This document shows, in pieces, positions 7,991 to 16,663 of a stretch of 64,000 bases of DNA. The DNA is taken from assembly GCF_031760065.1 (NCBI RefSeq), contig NZ_CP134500.1:6634001-6698000 (forward strand), in the 5' to 3' direction. The notes under the pieces were generated by a model, which saw only the letters and a list, made by a program, of their open reading frames with translations, did no database searches and was not told the DNA's origin. The first letter of the stretch is position 1. Every line of letters starts with the position of its first letter. The position numbers were made by a program, and so were the translations under genes. The DNA comes from Streptomyces durocortorensis (GTDB taxonomy: Bacteria; Actinomycetota; Actinomycetes; Streptomycetales; Streptomycetaceae).

Positions 7991-10276
7991 TCAGTGGGGC
8001 TCTGCGGACAGCCCCAGATCCCGGCGGAGATACTCGGCGGTAACCGAGGTGCGGTCCGCCAGCAGCCCCCTCGGCGTGCCCTCGAAGACCAGCTCGCCGC
8101 CCCTCTTCCCGCCGTCCGGACCGAGATCGATCACCCAGTCCGCCCGCTTCACCACCTCCAGGCTGTGCTCCACGCACACCACCGTGTTCCCCGCGTCGAC
8201 CAGGCGGTCCAGCAGATCCACCAGTGCCTCCGTGTCGGCCAGGTGCAGCCCGGTCGTCGGCTCGTCCAGGACGTACACGCTGGAGGTGCGGTGCAGCTGG
8301 GTGGCGAGCTTGATCCGCTGGCGCTCGCCGCCGGAGAGTGTGCTCAGCGGCTGGCCGAGGGTCAGGTAGGTGAGGCCGACCTCGTCGAGCGTCCGCAGTC
8401 TCCGCAGCAGCGCGCGGTCCTCGAACACGCCGACCGCCTGGGCCGCCGTCATCTTCAGCACATCGACGATGGACCGGCCGCCGACCCGGTACTTCAGCAC
8501 GTCGTCGTGGAACCGGCGGCCCTCGCACTCCCGGCAGGTCGTGGTGACCGGGTCCATGAACGCCAGGTCGGTGGAGATCTCCCCGCGCCCCGAGCAGCCC
8601 GGGCAGGCTCCGGCGGAGTTGAAGCTGAACAGCCCGGCGTCGACGCCGTTCTCCCGGGCGAAGACCTTGCGGATGGCGTCCAGTGCGCCGATGTACGAGG
8701 CGGGGGTCGAGCGGGACGAGGCGGTGATCGCGCTCTGGTCGACGACCACCGTCTCGGGGTGGGCCGCCGTGAACACCTCCGACACCAGCGTCGACTTGCC
8801 CGAACCCGCCACCCCGGTCACCACGGTCAGCACCCCGGCCGGGAACGACACGTCCAGCCCCTTGAGGTTGTGCAGATCGGCTCCACGGACCGGGAGTTGC
8901 CCGGTGGGCGAGCGGAACTCGCCTTTGAGCGGCATCCGTCGGCGCAGGGACCGGCCGGTCAGCGTGTCCGACTCGCGCAGCCGGTCGAACGGCCCCTCGA
9001 AGACGACGTGCCCGCCCTCCGAACCCGCTCGCGGGCCCATGTCGACGATGTGGTCCGCGAGCGCCATCACATCCGGGTCGTGCTCGACGACCAGCACCGT
9101 GTTGCCCTTGTCGCGCAGCCGCACCAGCAGATCACCGAGCCGCCCGACGTCCCGGGGGTGCAGCCCGACGCTCGGCTCGTCGAGGACGAAGGTCAGCCCC
9201 GTCAGCGAACTCCCCAGGTGGCGCACCATCTTGAGCCGCTGCCCCTCGCCGCCCGAGAGCGTGCTCGTCTCCCGGTCCAGACTGAGATAGCCGAGCCCGA
9301 TCCCCACGAGCCGCTCCAGCCGCTCGCGGGCCGTCGCCGCGATCGGACCGCCCACCGGATCGTCGATCCGCGCCAGCACGCCGACGAGATCGGAGACCTC
9401 CATCCGCGCGTAGTCGGCCGGCGAGAGCCCGTCGACACGGGTGGCGAGTGCCGCCGTGTTCAGTCGCGCCCCGCCGCAGGAGCCGCAGACCCGCTCGACG
9501 GTGAACCGGTCGGCCGCCGCACGCCGCTTCTCCGACAGCGATGCCGTGTCCCGCTTGAGGTAGAGCCGCTCGAACCGCGTCACCACCCCCTCGAACCGCA
9601 TCTCCGCCGAAGCCGTCCGCGTATCGACCCGCACGGTGAACCCGGAGCCGTACAGCAGGAGTTGCCGTTCCTCCTCACCGAACTCCCGCAGCGGCAGGTC
9701 GTTGTCGAACCGCCCGGACCCGCCGTACAGGTTCCACTCCCAGCTGCCGACCCCGAGTCCGGGCAGCAGCAGCGCCCCTTCGTTCAGCGACTTCGACCAG
9801 TCCACCGCCCGGTCCAGATCGAGCCGGACCACATGCCCCACCCCGTCGCACTCCGGGCACATCCCCGCCGGGTCGTTGAAGGAGTACGCGGTCGCCCCGC
9901 CCGCGCTCGGGGTGCCGTACCGGGAGAACAGCACCCGGAGCACCGACCAGACGTCCGTCGCCGTGCCCACGGTCGAGCGGACGTTGCCGCCCAACGGCTT
10001 CTGGTCGATGACGACGGCCACGGACAGATTCTCCATGGACTCCGCCCGTGGCCGCTCGTACTTCGGCAGCCGGTTGCGCAGGAACGAGGTGAAGGTCTCG
10101 TTCAGCTGCCGCCGGGACTCCACGGCGATCGTGTCGAAGACGACCGAGGACTTCCCCGAGCCGGACACCCCCGTGAAGACGGTGATCCGGCCCTTGGGCA
10201 GGGTGAGGGAGACATCGCGCAGATTGTTCTCGTGCGCTCCGGTGAGAGTGAGGGAGCGGTCGGTGATGTGATCCAT
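7991..10276 (-). CDS. UvrA-like ABC ATPase, short form lacking part of UvrA
   Basis: A 761-residue tandem ABC ATPase of the UvrA family. The N-terminal domain has Walker A TGVSGSGKSS and signature TLSGGEGQRLKM, and the second half has TGVAGSGKST and TLSGGERQRIKL. Two zinc-binding CxxC pairs are present (CPECDGVG and CGSCGGARL) plus CPGCSGRGE. It is about 200 residues shorter than canonical UvrA, consistent with the class II/III paralogues lacking the UvrB-binding region, some of which protect producers from DNA-binding drugs (for example DrrC). The gene lies 78 bp downstream of the ABC-F gene, but its own TAGCGT hexamer 7 nt before the ATG suggests a leaderless promoter. A DNA-damage or drug-tolerance role is inferred from the family. 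Confidence 0.9.
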   Translation of the reverse strand: MDHITDRSLTLTGAHENNLRDVSLTLPKGRITVFTGVSGSGKSSVVFDTIAVESRRQLNETFTSFLRNRLPKYERPRAESMENLSVAVVIDQKPLGGNVRSTVGTATDVWSVLRVLFSRYGTPSAGGATAYSFNDPAGMCPECDGVGHVVRLDLDRAVDWSKSLNEGALLLPGLGVGSWEWNLYGGSGRFDNDLPLREFGEEERQLLLYGSGFTVRVDTRTASAEMRFEGVVTRFERLYLKRDTASLSEKRRAAADRFTVERVCGSCGGARLNTAALATRVDGLSPADYARMEVSDLVGVLARIDDPVGGPIAATARERLERLVGIGLGYLSLDRETSTLSGGEGQRLKMVRHLGSSLTGLTFVLDEPSVGLHPRDVGRLGDLLVRLRDKGNTVLVVEHDPDVMALADHIVDMGPRAGSEGGHVVFEGPFDRLRESDTLTGRSLRRRMPLKGEFRSPTGQLPVRGADLHNLKGLDVSFPAGVLTVVTGVAGSGKSTLVSEVFTAAHPETVVVDQSAITASSRSTPASYIGALDAIRKVFARENGVDAGLFSFNSAGACPGCSGRGEISTDLAFMDPVTTTCRECEGRRFHDDVLKYRVGGRSIVDVLKMTAAQAVGVFEDRALLRRLRTLDEVGLTYLTLGQPLSTLSGGERQRIKLATQLHRTSSVYVLDEPTTGLHLADTEALVDLLDRLVDAGNTVVCVEHSLEVVKRADWVIDLGPDGGKRGGELVFEGTPRGLLADRTSVTAEYLRRDLGLSAEPH

Positions 10277-10343
10277 GCACTCGACGCTAGGCGGGATACC
10301 CGACAGCTTCTGTCGCCTTTCCCCGCCCTCTTCCCGCGAATCA

Positions 10344-10377
10344 CCCGTGGCCGCTCACCGCCCGTGGCCGCTCACCG
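10344..10377. repeat. Perfect 17-bp tandem duplication across the ABC-F stop codon
   Basis: CCCGTGGCCGCTCACCG occurs twice back to back (10344-10360 and 10361-10377). The ABC-F stop codon (10355-10357) is in the copy downstream on the coding strand. Collapse of the duplication would still end the protein, one residue shorter, so the change is nearly neutral. Confidence 0.9.
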
Positions 10378-12007
10378 GTCGGCCCGCCCGCACCTCCTCC
10401 GGCGTGGTGTCCCGCAGCTCACCGTCCAGCCGCAGCCAGCGGGTGATCCCGATCGACTCCAGGAACGGCACATCGTGGCTCGCCACGATCAGCGCCCCCT
10501 CGTACGCCCCCAGCGCCTCGGTCAGCCGCCGTACGCTCGCCAGGTCCAGGCTGTTCGTCGGCTCGTCGAGCAGCAGCAGCCGGGGCGCCGGATCGGCCAG
10601 CAGCAGCGTCGCCAGCGTCGCCCGGAAGCGCTCCCCGCCCGACAGCGTCCCCGCCGGGCGGTCCGCCGCCGCCCCCTTGAACAGGAACCGCGCCAGCCGC
10701 GCCCGGACCGCGTTCTCGGTGCTGCCCGGGGCCGCCCGCGCCACGTTGCGTGCCACCGACACCGCGTCATCCAGGACATCCAGCCGCTGCGGGAGGAACC
10801 CCGTCTCGACGAGTGCGCTCGCCTCGCCGGACAGCGGCGCCAGCTCACCCGCGATCGTCCGGAGCAGCGCCGTCTTGCCCGCGCCGTTGCGCCCGGTCAG
10901 TGCGATCCGCTCGGGTCCCCGCACCGTCAACTCGCCCCGCAGCGGCGGACCGTAGGGCGGCGCCGGCTCCCGCAGCAGCAGCACCTCGCTGCCCGGGTGC
11001 ACCCGGGTCCGCGGCAGCTCGACCCGGATCTCCTCGTCCTCCCGTACCGCGAGCTCCGCCTCGTCGAGCCGCTCCCGGGCCGCCGCGAGGCGTTCGGTGT
11101 GCAGGATGCGGTGCTTGCCCGCCGACTCCTGGGCGGACCGCTTGCGCTGCCCCATCACCACCTTGGGCTCCCGCTTGGTGTCCCACATCTTCTGGCCGTA
11201 GCGTCTGCGGCGGGCCAACTTCATGTGAGCTTCGGCCAGTTCACGCTTCTGGCGCTGGACGTCCGACTCGGCGGCCCGCACCGTGCGCTGCGCGGCCTCC
11301 TGCTCGACGGCGAGCGCCGCCTCGTACGCCGAGAGGTTCCCGCCGTACCAGGTCACCACCCCCTCACGAAGGTCGGCGATCCGGTCGACCCGCTCCAGCA
11401 GTTCCCGGTCGTGGCTGACCACGAGCAGCGCACCGGTCCAGGCGTCGACCGCGTCGTACAGCCGCCGCCGGGCGTACGCGTCCAGGTTGTTCGTCGGCTC
11501 GTCGAGCAGCAGCACCCCGGGGCGGGCCAGCAGCAGCGCGGCCAGCCTCAGCAGGACGCACTCGCCGCCGGACAGCTCGCCGATGGTGCGGTCCAGCCCG
11601 ACGGACCCCAGGCCGAGCCCGTCCAGCGTGGCCCGGGCCCGCTCCTCCACGTCCCAGTCGTCACCGATCACCGCGAAGTGCTCCTCGCGGGCATCGCCCG
11701 ACTCCACGGCGTCCAGTGCCGCCCGCCGCTGCGCGATGCCGAGCACCTGATCGACCCGCAGGGCGGTGTCCGACGTCACCGACTGCGGCAGATGGCCGAG
11801 CCCGCCCCGGGTGGTGATCCGGCCGTCGAGCGGGGCGAGTTCACCCGCGATGAGCCGCAACAGGGTGGACTTGCCGCAGCCGTTGAGCCCGATCAGCCCC
11901 GTGCGGCCGGGACCGACGGCCAGGTCGAAGTCCCGGAAGACCTCGGTGCCGTCCGGCCAGGAGAAGGAGAGGGAGGTACAGCTGATGTGGGTATCGGTCG
12001 CAGGCAT
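10355..12007 (-). CDS. ABC-F ATPase, antibiotic-resistance (ribosome protection) type
   Basis: A 550-residue protein with two ABC domains and no membrane helices, hence ABC-F rather than a transporter. Walker A motifs are GLNGCGKST and GRNGAGKT, signatures LSGGE, and Walker B LLLDEPTNNLD and LLLDEPTNSLD. The interdomain linker (about residues 230-310) is long, charged and helical (RRRYGQKMW region), as in ARE ABC-F proteins that displace ribosome-targeting antibiotics. I chose the ATG at 12007, preceded by GGGAGC, rather than the in-frame GTG at 12070, because homology-like sequence begins at DTHISCTSLSFSW. The gene is followed by the UvrA-like gene, and the pair looks like a resistance module. 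Which drug it protects against cannot be read from sequence. Confidence 0.9.
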   Translation of the reverse strand: MPATDTHISCTSLSFSWPDGTEVFRDFDLAVGPGRTGLIGLNGCGKSTLLRLIAGELAPLDGRITTRGGLGHLPQSVTSDTALRVDQVLGIAQRRAALDAVESGDAREEHFAVIGDDWDVEERARATLDGLGLGSVGLDRTIGELSGGECVLLRLAALLLARPGVLLLDEPTNNLDAYARRRLYDAVDAWTGALLVVSHDRELLERVDRIADLREGVVTWYGGNLSAYEAALAVEQEAAQRTVRAAESDVQRQKRELAEAHMKLARRRRYGQKMWDTKREPKVVMGQRKRSAQESAGKHRILHTERLAAARERLDEAELAVREDEEIRVELPRTRVHPGSEVLLLREPAPPYGPPLRGELTVRGPERIALTGRNGAGKTALLRTIAGELAPLSGEASALVETGFLPQRLDVLDDAVSVARNVARAAPGSTENAVRARLARFLFKGAAADRPAGTLSGGERFRATLATLLLADPAPRLLLLDEPTNSLDLASVRRLTEALGAYEGALIVASHDVPFLESIGITRWLRLDGELRDTTPEEVRAGRPVSGHGR

Positions 12008-12181
12008 GCGGAGCTCCCGGGTACGTCGAGGAAGGGGTGAAGGAAGGCTGGAGAAGCTGAGATCGCACACGGGCGCTCCGGGCCACGGCGAGGCGCGGCG
12101 GGCGCTGCACGGTGTGCACAGGACCTCAGATCAGCAACGTCCTACTCCGATCGACGACACCAGGGACATCTCGAAGGTAGG

Positions 12182-12200
12182 GCCGGGGCGCGGGCCCGGC
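12182..12200. terminator. Possible hairpin downstream of ssgD
   Basis: GCCGGG (12182-12187) pairs with CCCGGC (12195-12200) around a 7-nt loop. It sits 35 bp after the ssgD stop and about 175 bp before the ABC-F start, all on the minus strand. The stem is short and there is no U-run, so this is a weak call. Confidence 0.3.
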
Positions 12201-12234
12201 AACCGGATTTACGGCCGGTCCGGCACGGAGGGCG

Positions 12235-12651
12235 TCAGCAGGAGCCGCCCAGCAGGTCGGCCAGACCCCGGTCCAGCTCCAGGTAACGGTGTTCCTCGCC
12301 CACCGGCACCAGCTCCTGGGCCCGCAGCAGGAAGCGCCGCAGTTCGTCGGTGCGCACATGCACCATCGCGATGCCCTCAGGGGCGTGGAACTCCAGCACC
12401 GTCCGCTCGTAGCCGAACGGCCGCACCCGTACATCACCCTCACCGGCGGGGGAGTCGACCCCGGTGGTCAGCAGCTCGCGGGAGAACTCCCAGGACACCT
12501 CGGTGCCCTCCAGGGTCGCCGGGGCCGGGAACGCCATGCGTACGGCGAAGGGGTACTGGCGGTCGTACTGCAGAGTGGCGGGCAGGGTCTCCATCCGCGG
12601 CGCGGACGCGACCATGCGGGCCTGCACGGACTGCTCGATAACGCTGGACAA
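12235..12651 (-). CDS. ssgD: SsgA-like sporulation/cell-wall protein, likely SsgD
   Basis: A 138-residue SsgA-like protein (SALP). These small actinomycete proteins lack enzymatic motifs and recruit or localise septum and cell-wall machinery. The family core is clear: PATLQYDRQYPFAVRMAF near the N-terminus, the VSWEFSRELL strand, the GDVRVRP loop, LEFHAPEG, and a C-terminal acidic HRYLELDRGL segment. I place the start at the TTG at 12651 (SSVIEQSVQARMVASAPR), with GGGAGCAGG just upstream; the ORF extends further but without conserved sequence. Position close to the laccase and Wbl genes matches S. coelicolor ssgD, whose product affects lateral wall integrity. Gene identity rests on synteny recalled from memory. 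Confidence 0.88.
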   Translation of the reverse strand: MSSVIEQSVQARMVASAPRMETLPATLQYDRQYPFAVRMAFPAPATLEGTEVSWEFSRELLTTGVDSPAGEGDVRVRPFGYERTVLEFHAPEGIAMVHVRTDELRRFLLRAQELVPVGEEHRYLELDRGLADLLGGSC

Positions 12652-12878
12652 GACCTGCTCCCTCTTGCTGCTGGGTGAACGCTTCCCGGCACTGGAGTAG
12701 ACGACGGAACTCCACGATCCGTGCACCGGCGTGCGGCGTGAGCTGCGTCACCGGCCACCGCCGCGCCCACCGGCCCGCCCGGCCCCAGCGCGTCGGCCCT
12801 CCGCACCCCCGCACTCCTGCCCGCTGCACGGCGACGCACCCTGGACGGGCCCGGGCCCGTGGGCTAGCTTCCAGCGCC

Positions 12879-13994
12879 ATGAAGGCCATGGGGAACACGA
12901 GACGGCTGATGGCACTGGTGACCGGCGGCGTCGCACTGGCCGCCGCGCTGGTCGCACCGGGCGCACACGCGGCACCGGCCGGGGCAACCGTACGGGGGGA
13001 GGCGGCCGCGACCACCGGATCACTGCCCGGCTGGAAGCTCACCGCCACCGGCACCGAGGCCCGCTTCCGCGGGCTCGCCGCGGTCAGCCGCTCCACCGCC
13101 TGGGTCGCCGGATCACAGGGCACGATCCTGCGCACCGGCGACGGCGGACGGCACTGGCGCGACGTATCGCCGCCGGGGGCGGGGGAGTTGGAGTTCCGGG
13201 ACATCGAGGCGTTCGACGCCCGCAGGGCCGTCGCCCTGGCCATCGGCGAGGGCGAGGCCTCCAGGGTCCTGCGCACCGACGACGGGGGCGCCACCTGGAC
13301 GGAGTCCTTCCGCAACACCGAGCCCCGCGCCTTCTACAACTGCCTGACCTTCTTCGACAGCCGCCACGGCCTCGTCGCGGGCGACCCGGTGGACGGGAAG
13401 TTCCGGGTCCTGTCCACGGCGGACGGCGGCCGCTCCTGGCGGGTCCTGCCCGATGCGGGGATGCCCGACGCCCTGCCGGGCGAAGCCGGTTTCGCCGCGA
13501 GCGGCCAGTGCCTGGCCAGCTCCGGCGCCAAGGACGTCTGGCTGACCACCGGGGGAGCGGCGACCGCGCGGGTGCTGCACTCCCGCGACCGGGGCCGGAC
13601 CTGGACGGCGAGCGCGTCGACCCTCCCGGCGGGCGACCCGGCCCGCGGCGTCTTCGCCGTCGCCTTCCGCGACCGGGCGCACGGCATCGCGGTGGGCGGG
13701 GACTACCGCCCCGACCAGGCGTCCCCGCGGGCCGCGGCCGTCACCGGCGACGGCGGCCGCACCTGGCGGCAGTCCGCCGCCCCGCCGCCCGCCTACCGCT
13801 CCGGCGTCACCTGGCTGCCGTACACCCGCTCCGCCGCCCTCGCCGTCGGCCCGACCGGCACCGACCTCACGCTGGACGCGGGGCGCACCTGGCGCACCGT
13901 CGACACCGGTTCGTACGACACGGTCGACTGCGCGCCCGACCTGGGCTGCTGGGCGTCGGGCGAGAAGGGGCGGGTGGCCCGGCTGGGCTTCTAG
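12879..13994 (+). CDS. Secreted beta-propeller protein (YCF48/Asp-box type)
   Basis: A 371-residue exported protein: signal peptide (LMALVTGGVALAAALVAPGAHAAP) followed by a seven-bladed-propeller-like repeat. Each blade ends with an Asp-box-like D(G/R)G.TW or DGGRSW motif (DGGRHW, DDGGATW, DGGRSW, DRGRTW, DGGRTW, DAGRTW). This resembles the WD40/YVTN 'oxidoreductase' and photosystem II assembly factor YCF48 families and sortilin-type propellers. In non-photosynthetic actinobacteria the role is unknown; binding a partner outside the membrane is plausible. The ATG at 12879 follows a TAGCTT hexamer by 8 nt and has no ribosome-binding site, so it may be leaderless. It is convergent with the ABC permease gene. 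Confidence 0.87.
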   Translation: MKAMGNTRRLMALVTGGVALAAALVAPGAHAAPAGATVRGEAAATTGSLPGWKLTATGTEARFRGLAAVSRSTAWVAGSQGTILRTGDGGRHWRDVSPPGAGELEFRDIEAFDARRAVALAIGEGEASRVLRTDDGGATWTESFRNTEPRAFYNCLTFFDSRHGLVAGDPVDGKFRVLSTADGGRSWRVLPDAGMPDALPGEAGFAASGQCLASSGAKDVWLTTGGAATARVLHSRDRGRTWTASASTLPAGDPARGVFAVAFRDRAHGIAVGGDYRPDQASPRAAAVTGDGGRTWRQSAAPPPAYRSGVTWLPYTRSAALAVGPTGTDLTLDAGRTWRTVDTGSYDTVDCAPDLGCWASGEKGRVARLGF

Positions 13995-14004
13995 GACATC
14001 GCGG

Positions 14005-14040
14005 AGGCCCGCTGGGCGGGAGTCCACCGCCTGCGGGCCT
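14005..14040. terminator. Bidirectional terminator between convergent genes
   Basis: AGGCCCGC (14005-14012) pairs with GCGGGCCT (14033-14040), and the inner GGCGG (14015-14019) pairs with CCGCC (14027-14031) around a 7-nt loop. The hairpin occupies most of the 54-bp gap between the propeller gene and the ABC permease gene, so it can serve both. Confidence 0.6.
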
Positions 14041-14048
14041 TGTGCCCC

Positions 14049-15770
14049 CTACGTACCGACCGGCTTCCGCTCCTGGTTGCCCTTGACCGCCCCGCGCTCC
14101 ATCCGGTCCAGCAACCCGTTGCCCGCGGGCTGCTGCTGGGAGGCGATGGACCTGCCGTACCGGAGCCGCACGAACGTCTCCGGCAGCCGGGCGTCCAGCC
14201 GCCGGTACGCGAGACGGCCGAGCAGCCACGCGACGGCCGCGCCGTTCAGCAGGCCGAGGGGGACCGCCGCCCACGCCAGGACCGTCTGGCCGCCCACCAG
14301 GGCGGGCACGGCCAGGGCGGCTGTCGGCAGCACCGGCAGCAGCGTCCCGTACAGGCCGAACCAGATCTGGTACGAGACGTCCCCGGCGTCGTTCGGCCCG
14401 ACCCGGTACTTGGGGTCGACGCCCGGCGTGGCCGCGACGACCGACAGCAGCACCGCCACCCCCACCGCGCTTCCCAGCACCGCCGGGAGCAGAGCCAGCG
14501 CCAGCGCCCAGAACTGATGCTGCCCCGAGATCAGCGTGAAGGCCGCGGTCAGGACGAACGACACCGGGCCGAAGAGCAGCAGCAGTGCCGCCTGACGGCC
14601 CCGGATGTCCGCGCGTACCGTTCCGCGGTCCGCCCCGACCACCGTCAGCCAGACGGCCGTTCCGTCCTGCCCCAGCAGGTTGCACGCGGTCAGCGCGGCC
14701 ATCAGCGCCACCGCGAGCCCGACGAACGGCAGGAGCTGCGGCACCCCGGAGATCAGCCCGATCACCCCGATGAACAGGCCGGTCCACGCACCGCACTGGA
14801 GCTCCAGCGAGCGCCAGGGGTCGCGCCACCACTGCCGCAGCTCCTTGCCGACGACCGCCCCCGTCGGGGTCGTCGGCAGAACCGGCCGACCCGTCAGCAC
14901 CCGGCTGCCCAGTGGCCGGAACCGCCGCCGCGGGGCGCGTACCGGGGTGCGGGGGGTCAGGACCAGCGTGCACACCCCCGCCATCGCGGCGGCGGCCACC
15001 GCCAGTCCCAGCAGCCACCCGAAGGCGACCGCCCACCGGCCGTCCGCCGCCGCCTCGACGGCGAGAACCGGCCATGAGGTCGGGAAGACCTCCAGGACGC
15101 GCGCCGCCCGCTCGCCCGGCAGTCCTTCGCGTACGACCGCCGCCACGCCCTGCTGTGTGCTGGAGATGGCCAGCCACCCGGTGAACAGGCCCGCGATGAG
15201 CAGCCCGTACTGCACGGCCGACATCGTCACCCCCAGCCGGGACCCCATGGCCGAGCCCATCAGGGCGTACACCGTCCGGGACAGCGCCACCACGAACACC
15301 AGCAGCGGCGGTACGGCGAGCAGGGCGACCGGCAGCGCGGCGACCCCGCCCAGGTCGACGGCGTGCACGGCCGGGGCGGCGAGCGACAGCACGGTCACCG
15401 CGGGGCCGTATCCGACACAGGCCGCGGCCAGCAGCGCCAGGCCCAGCCGCCGTCGCCCGACCGGCAGTAGCGAGAAGAACGCGGGCCGAAGCACCCCGGC
15501 CCCCGACGCCAGCACCGGACCGAGCATCCAGCCCACTCCCCAGATCGCGAGGACCAGCAGCAGCACGTCGTGCCGGACGTCCGCCCCGTCGGCGAGCAGG
15601 ACCGCGCCCCAGGTGGCGACGACGGCCGCGGGCCAGAACAGCACCCGGCTCAGCCGCACCCCGCTGGACGAGTGCCGCAGGATCGTGAACTTCAGCCGTA
15701 CCAGCGGCTCCACGGTGGAGCGGAAACCGGTCGGCGTACTCTCGCGGGCTCCGGTCAGGAATCCAGCCAT
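14049..15770 (-). CDS. ABC-2 type transporter permease
   Basis: A 573-residue polytopic membrane protein with about 12 hydrophobic helices (for example VRHDVLLLVLAIWGVGWM and GVAALPVALLAVPPLLVFVV). A large cytoplasmic segment contains the basic PVRAPRRRFRPLG stretch before the second membrane half. The start is the ATG at 15770; its coding region overlaps the upstream ATPase gene by 16 bp, so the two are translationally coupled and form one exporter. The substrate is unknown. The adjacent two-component system, divergently transcribed across a perfect dyad, probably controls expression, an arrangement typical of envelope-stress or antimicrobial-peptide exporters. The length, about twice that of a simple ABC-2 permease, suggests both membrane halves are fused. 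Confidence 0.88.
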   Translation of the reverse strand: MAGFLTGARESTPTGFRSTVEPLVRLKFTILRHSSSGVRLSRVLFWPAAVVATWGAVLLADGADVRHDVLLLVLAIWGVGWMLGPVLASGAGVLRPAFFSLLPVGRRRLGLALLAAACVGYGPAVTVLSLAAPAVHAVDLGGVAALPVALLAVPPLLVFVVALSRTVYALMGSAMGSRLGVTMSAVQYGLLIAGLFTGWLAISSTQQGVAAVVREGLPGERAARVLEVFPTSWPVLAVEAAADGRWAVAFGWLLGLAVAAAAMAGVCTLVLTPRTPVRAPRRRFRPLGSRVLTGRPVLPTTPTGAVVGKELRQWWRDPWRSLELQCGAWTGLFIGVIGLISGVPQLLPFVGLAVALMAALTACNLLGQDGTAVWLTVVGADRGTVRADIRGRQAALLLLFGPVSFVLTAAFTLISGQHQFWALALALLPAVLGSAVGVAVLLSVVAATPGVDPKYRVGPNDAGDVSYQIWFGLYGTLLPVLPTAALAVPALVGGQTVLAWAAVPLGLLNGAAVAWLLGRLAYRRLDARLPETFVRLRYGRSIASQQQPAGNGLLDRMERGAVKGNQERKPVGT

Positions 15771-16540
15771 GCCAGCTCCCCCTCGGCGATCTCGCGCTGT
15801 CCGACCAGCGCCACGAAGGCGTCCTCCAGGGTCCCCGCGCCGCTCACCTCCGCCAGCGTGCCGTCCGCCCGCACCCGGCCGTCCGCGATCACCGCGACGC
15901 GCTCGCAGACCTGCTCCACCAGCGGCATCACATGGCTGGAGATGATCACGGAACCGCCGGCCGCGGCGAACCTCCGCAGAATCCCGGTCAGCACCCGCGC
16001 CGACACCGGGTCGACGGCCTCGTAGGGCTCGTCGAGCACCAGCACCTTCGGCGCGTGCAGCAACGCGGTGGCCAGACCGATCTTCTTCCGCATCCCCGTG
16101 GAGTACTCGATGACCAGCGTGCCGGACTCCTCCGTCTCCTCCAGCTCCAGCACCCGCAGCAGTTCGACGGTCCGGGTGCGCACGACCTCCCGGTCGAGCC
16201 CCCGCAGTTGCCCCCAGTAGGTGAGCAGTTCGCCGCCGGTCAGCCGTTCGGGCAGGGCGAGACCGTCGGGCAGCACCCCCAGCAGCCGCTTCGCTTCCTC
16301 GGGCCGCTCCCACACGTCGACGCCGAGAACCCGCGCCGTCCCGGCGTCGGGGCGCAGCAGTCCGACCGCCATGGAAAGCGAGGTGGTCTTGCCCGCGCCG
16401 TTCGGTCCGACGAGCCCCATCAGGCAGCCGCGCGGCACGGCGAGCGTCACCGCGTCGGCCGCCGTGCTCCCGTTGAAACGCTTGGTCAGACCGGCCAGTT
16501 CGAAGCCGGGGCCGAGGACGTCGGCAGTCGTTTCTCCCAT
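15755..16540 (-). CDS. ABC transporter ATPase partner of the ABC-2 permease
   Basis: A 261-residue ATPase. Walker A is GLVGPNGAGKTTS, the signature is EYSTGMRKKIGLA, Walker B is VLVLDEPYEAVD and the switch histidine is in IISSHVM. The Tyr-Ser-Thr-Gly signature and the GMRKK stretch are typical of CcmA/DrrA-like importless exporters. The start is the ATG at 16540; homologous sequence begins within 12 residues. The reading frame continues upstream artifactually because of GC bias. It is the first gene of a two-gene operon with the permease. The promoter region is shared with the histidine-kinase operon on the other strand. Confidence 0.93.
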   Translation of the reverse strand: MGETTADVLGPGFELAGLTKRFNGSTAADAVTLAVPRGCLMGLVGPNGAGKTTSLSMAVGLLRPDAGTARVLGVDVWERPEEAKRLLGVLPDGLALPERLTGGELLTYWGQLRGLDREVVRTRTVELLRVLELEETEESGTLVIEYSTGMRKKIGLATALLHAPKVLVLDEPYEAVDPVSARVLTGILRRFAAAGGSVIISSHVMPLVEQVCERVAVIADGRVRADGTLAEVSGAGTLEDAFVALVGQREIAEGELAWLDS

Positions 16541-16577
16541 GCCCCCAGCCTGACCCCCAGCCCCAGCCCCGGCCATC

Positions 16578-16610
16578 GGCCGGTCGGCCAGGACGTCTGG
16601 CCGACCGGCC
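16578..16610. promoter_or_regulatory. Perfect 14+14 bp dyad in the ABC/two-component divergent promoter
   Basis: GGCCGGTCGGCCAG (16578-16591) is inverted exactly at 16597-16610 around the 5-nt spacer GACGT. Each arm is itself near-palindromic (GGCCG-GT-CGGCC). A related GGCCGACAGGC lies at 16633-16643. The element lies between the ATPase start (16540) and the kinase start (16664), where a response-regulator dimer pair could bind both promoters. Autoregulation by the adjacent NarL-type regulator is the simplest inference. Confidence 0.7.
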
Positions 16611-16663
16611 ACATATCGCGCCGCCCAGGGTGGGCCGACAGGCGGCGCCCTTAGGCTCGGAGG

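Noticed and set aside
7952..12040. 1362-codon plus-strand ORF across the UvrA-like and ABC-F genes
   Set aside because: It spans two well-supported opposite-strand genes and the gap between them; a shadow ORF.
12007..12119. Attenuator leader peptide before the antibiotic-type ABC-F gene
   Set aside because: Upstream open frames exist but none shows a short peptide with a plausible stalling arrangement; the evidence was insufficient.
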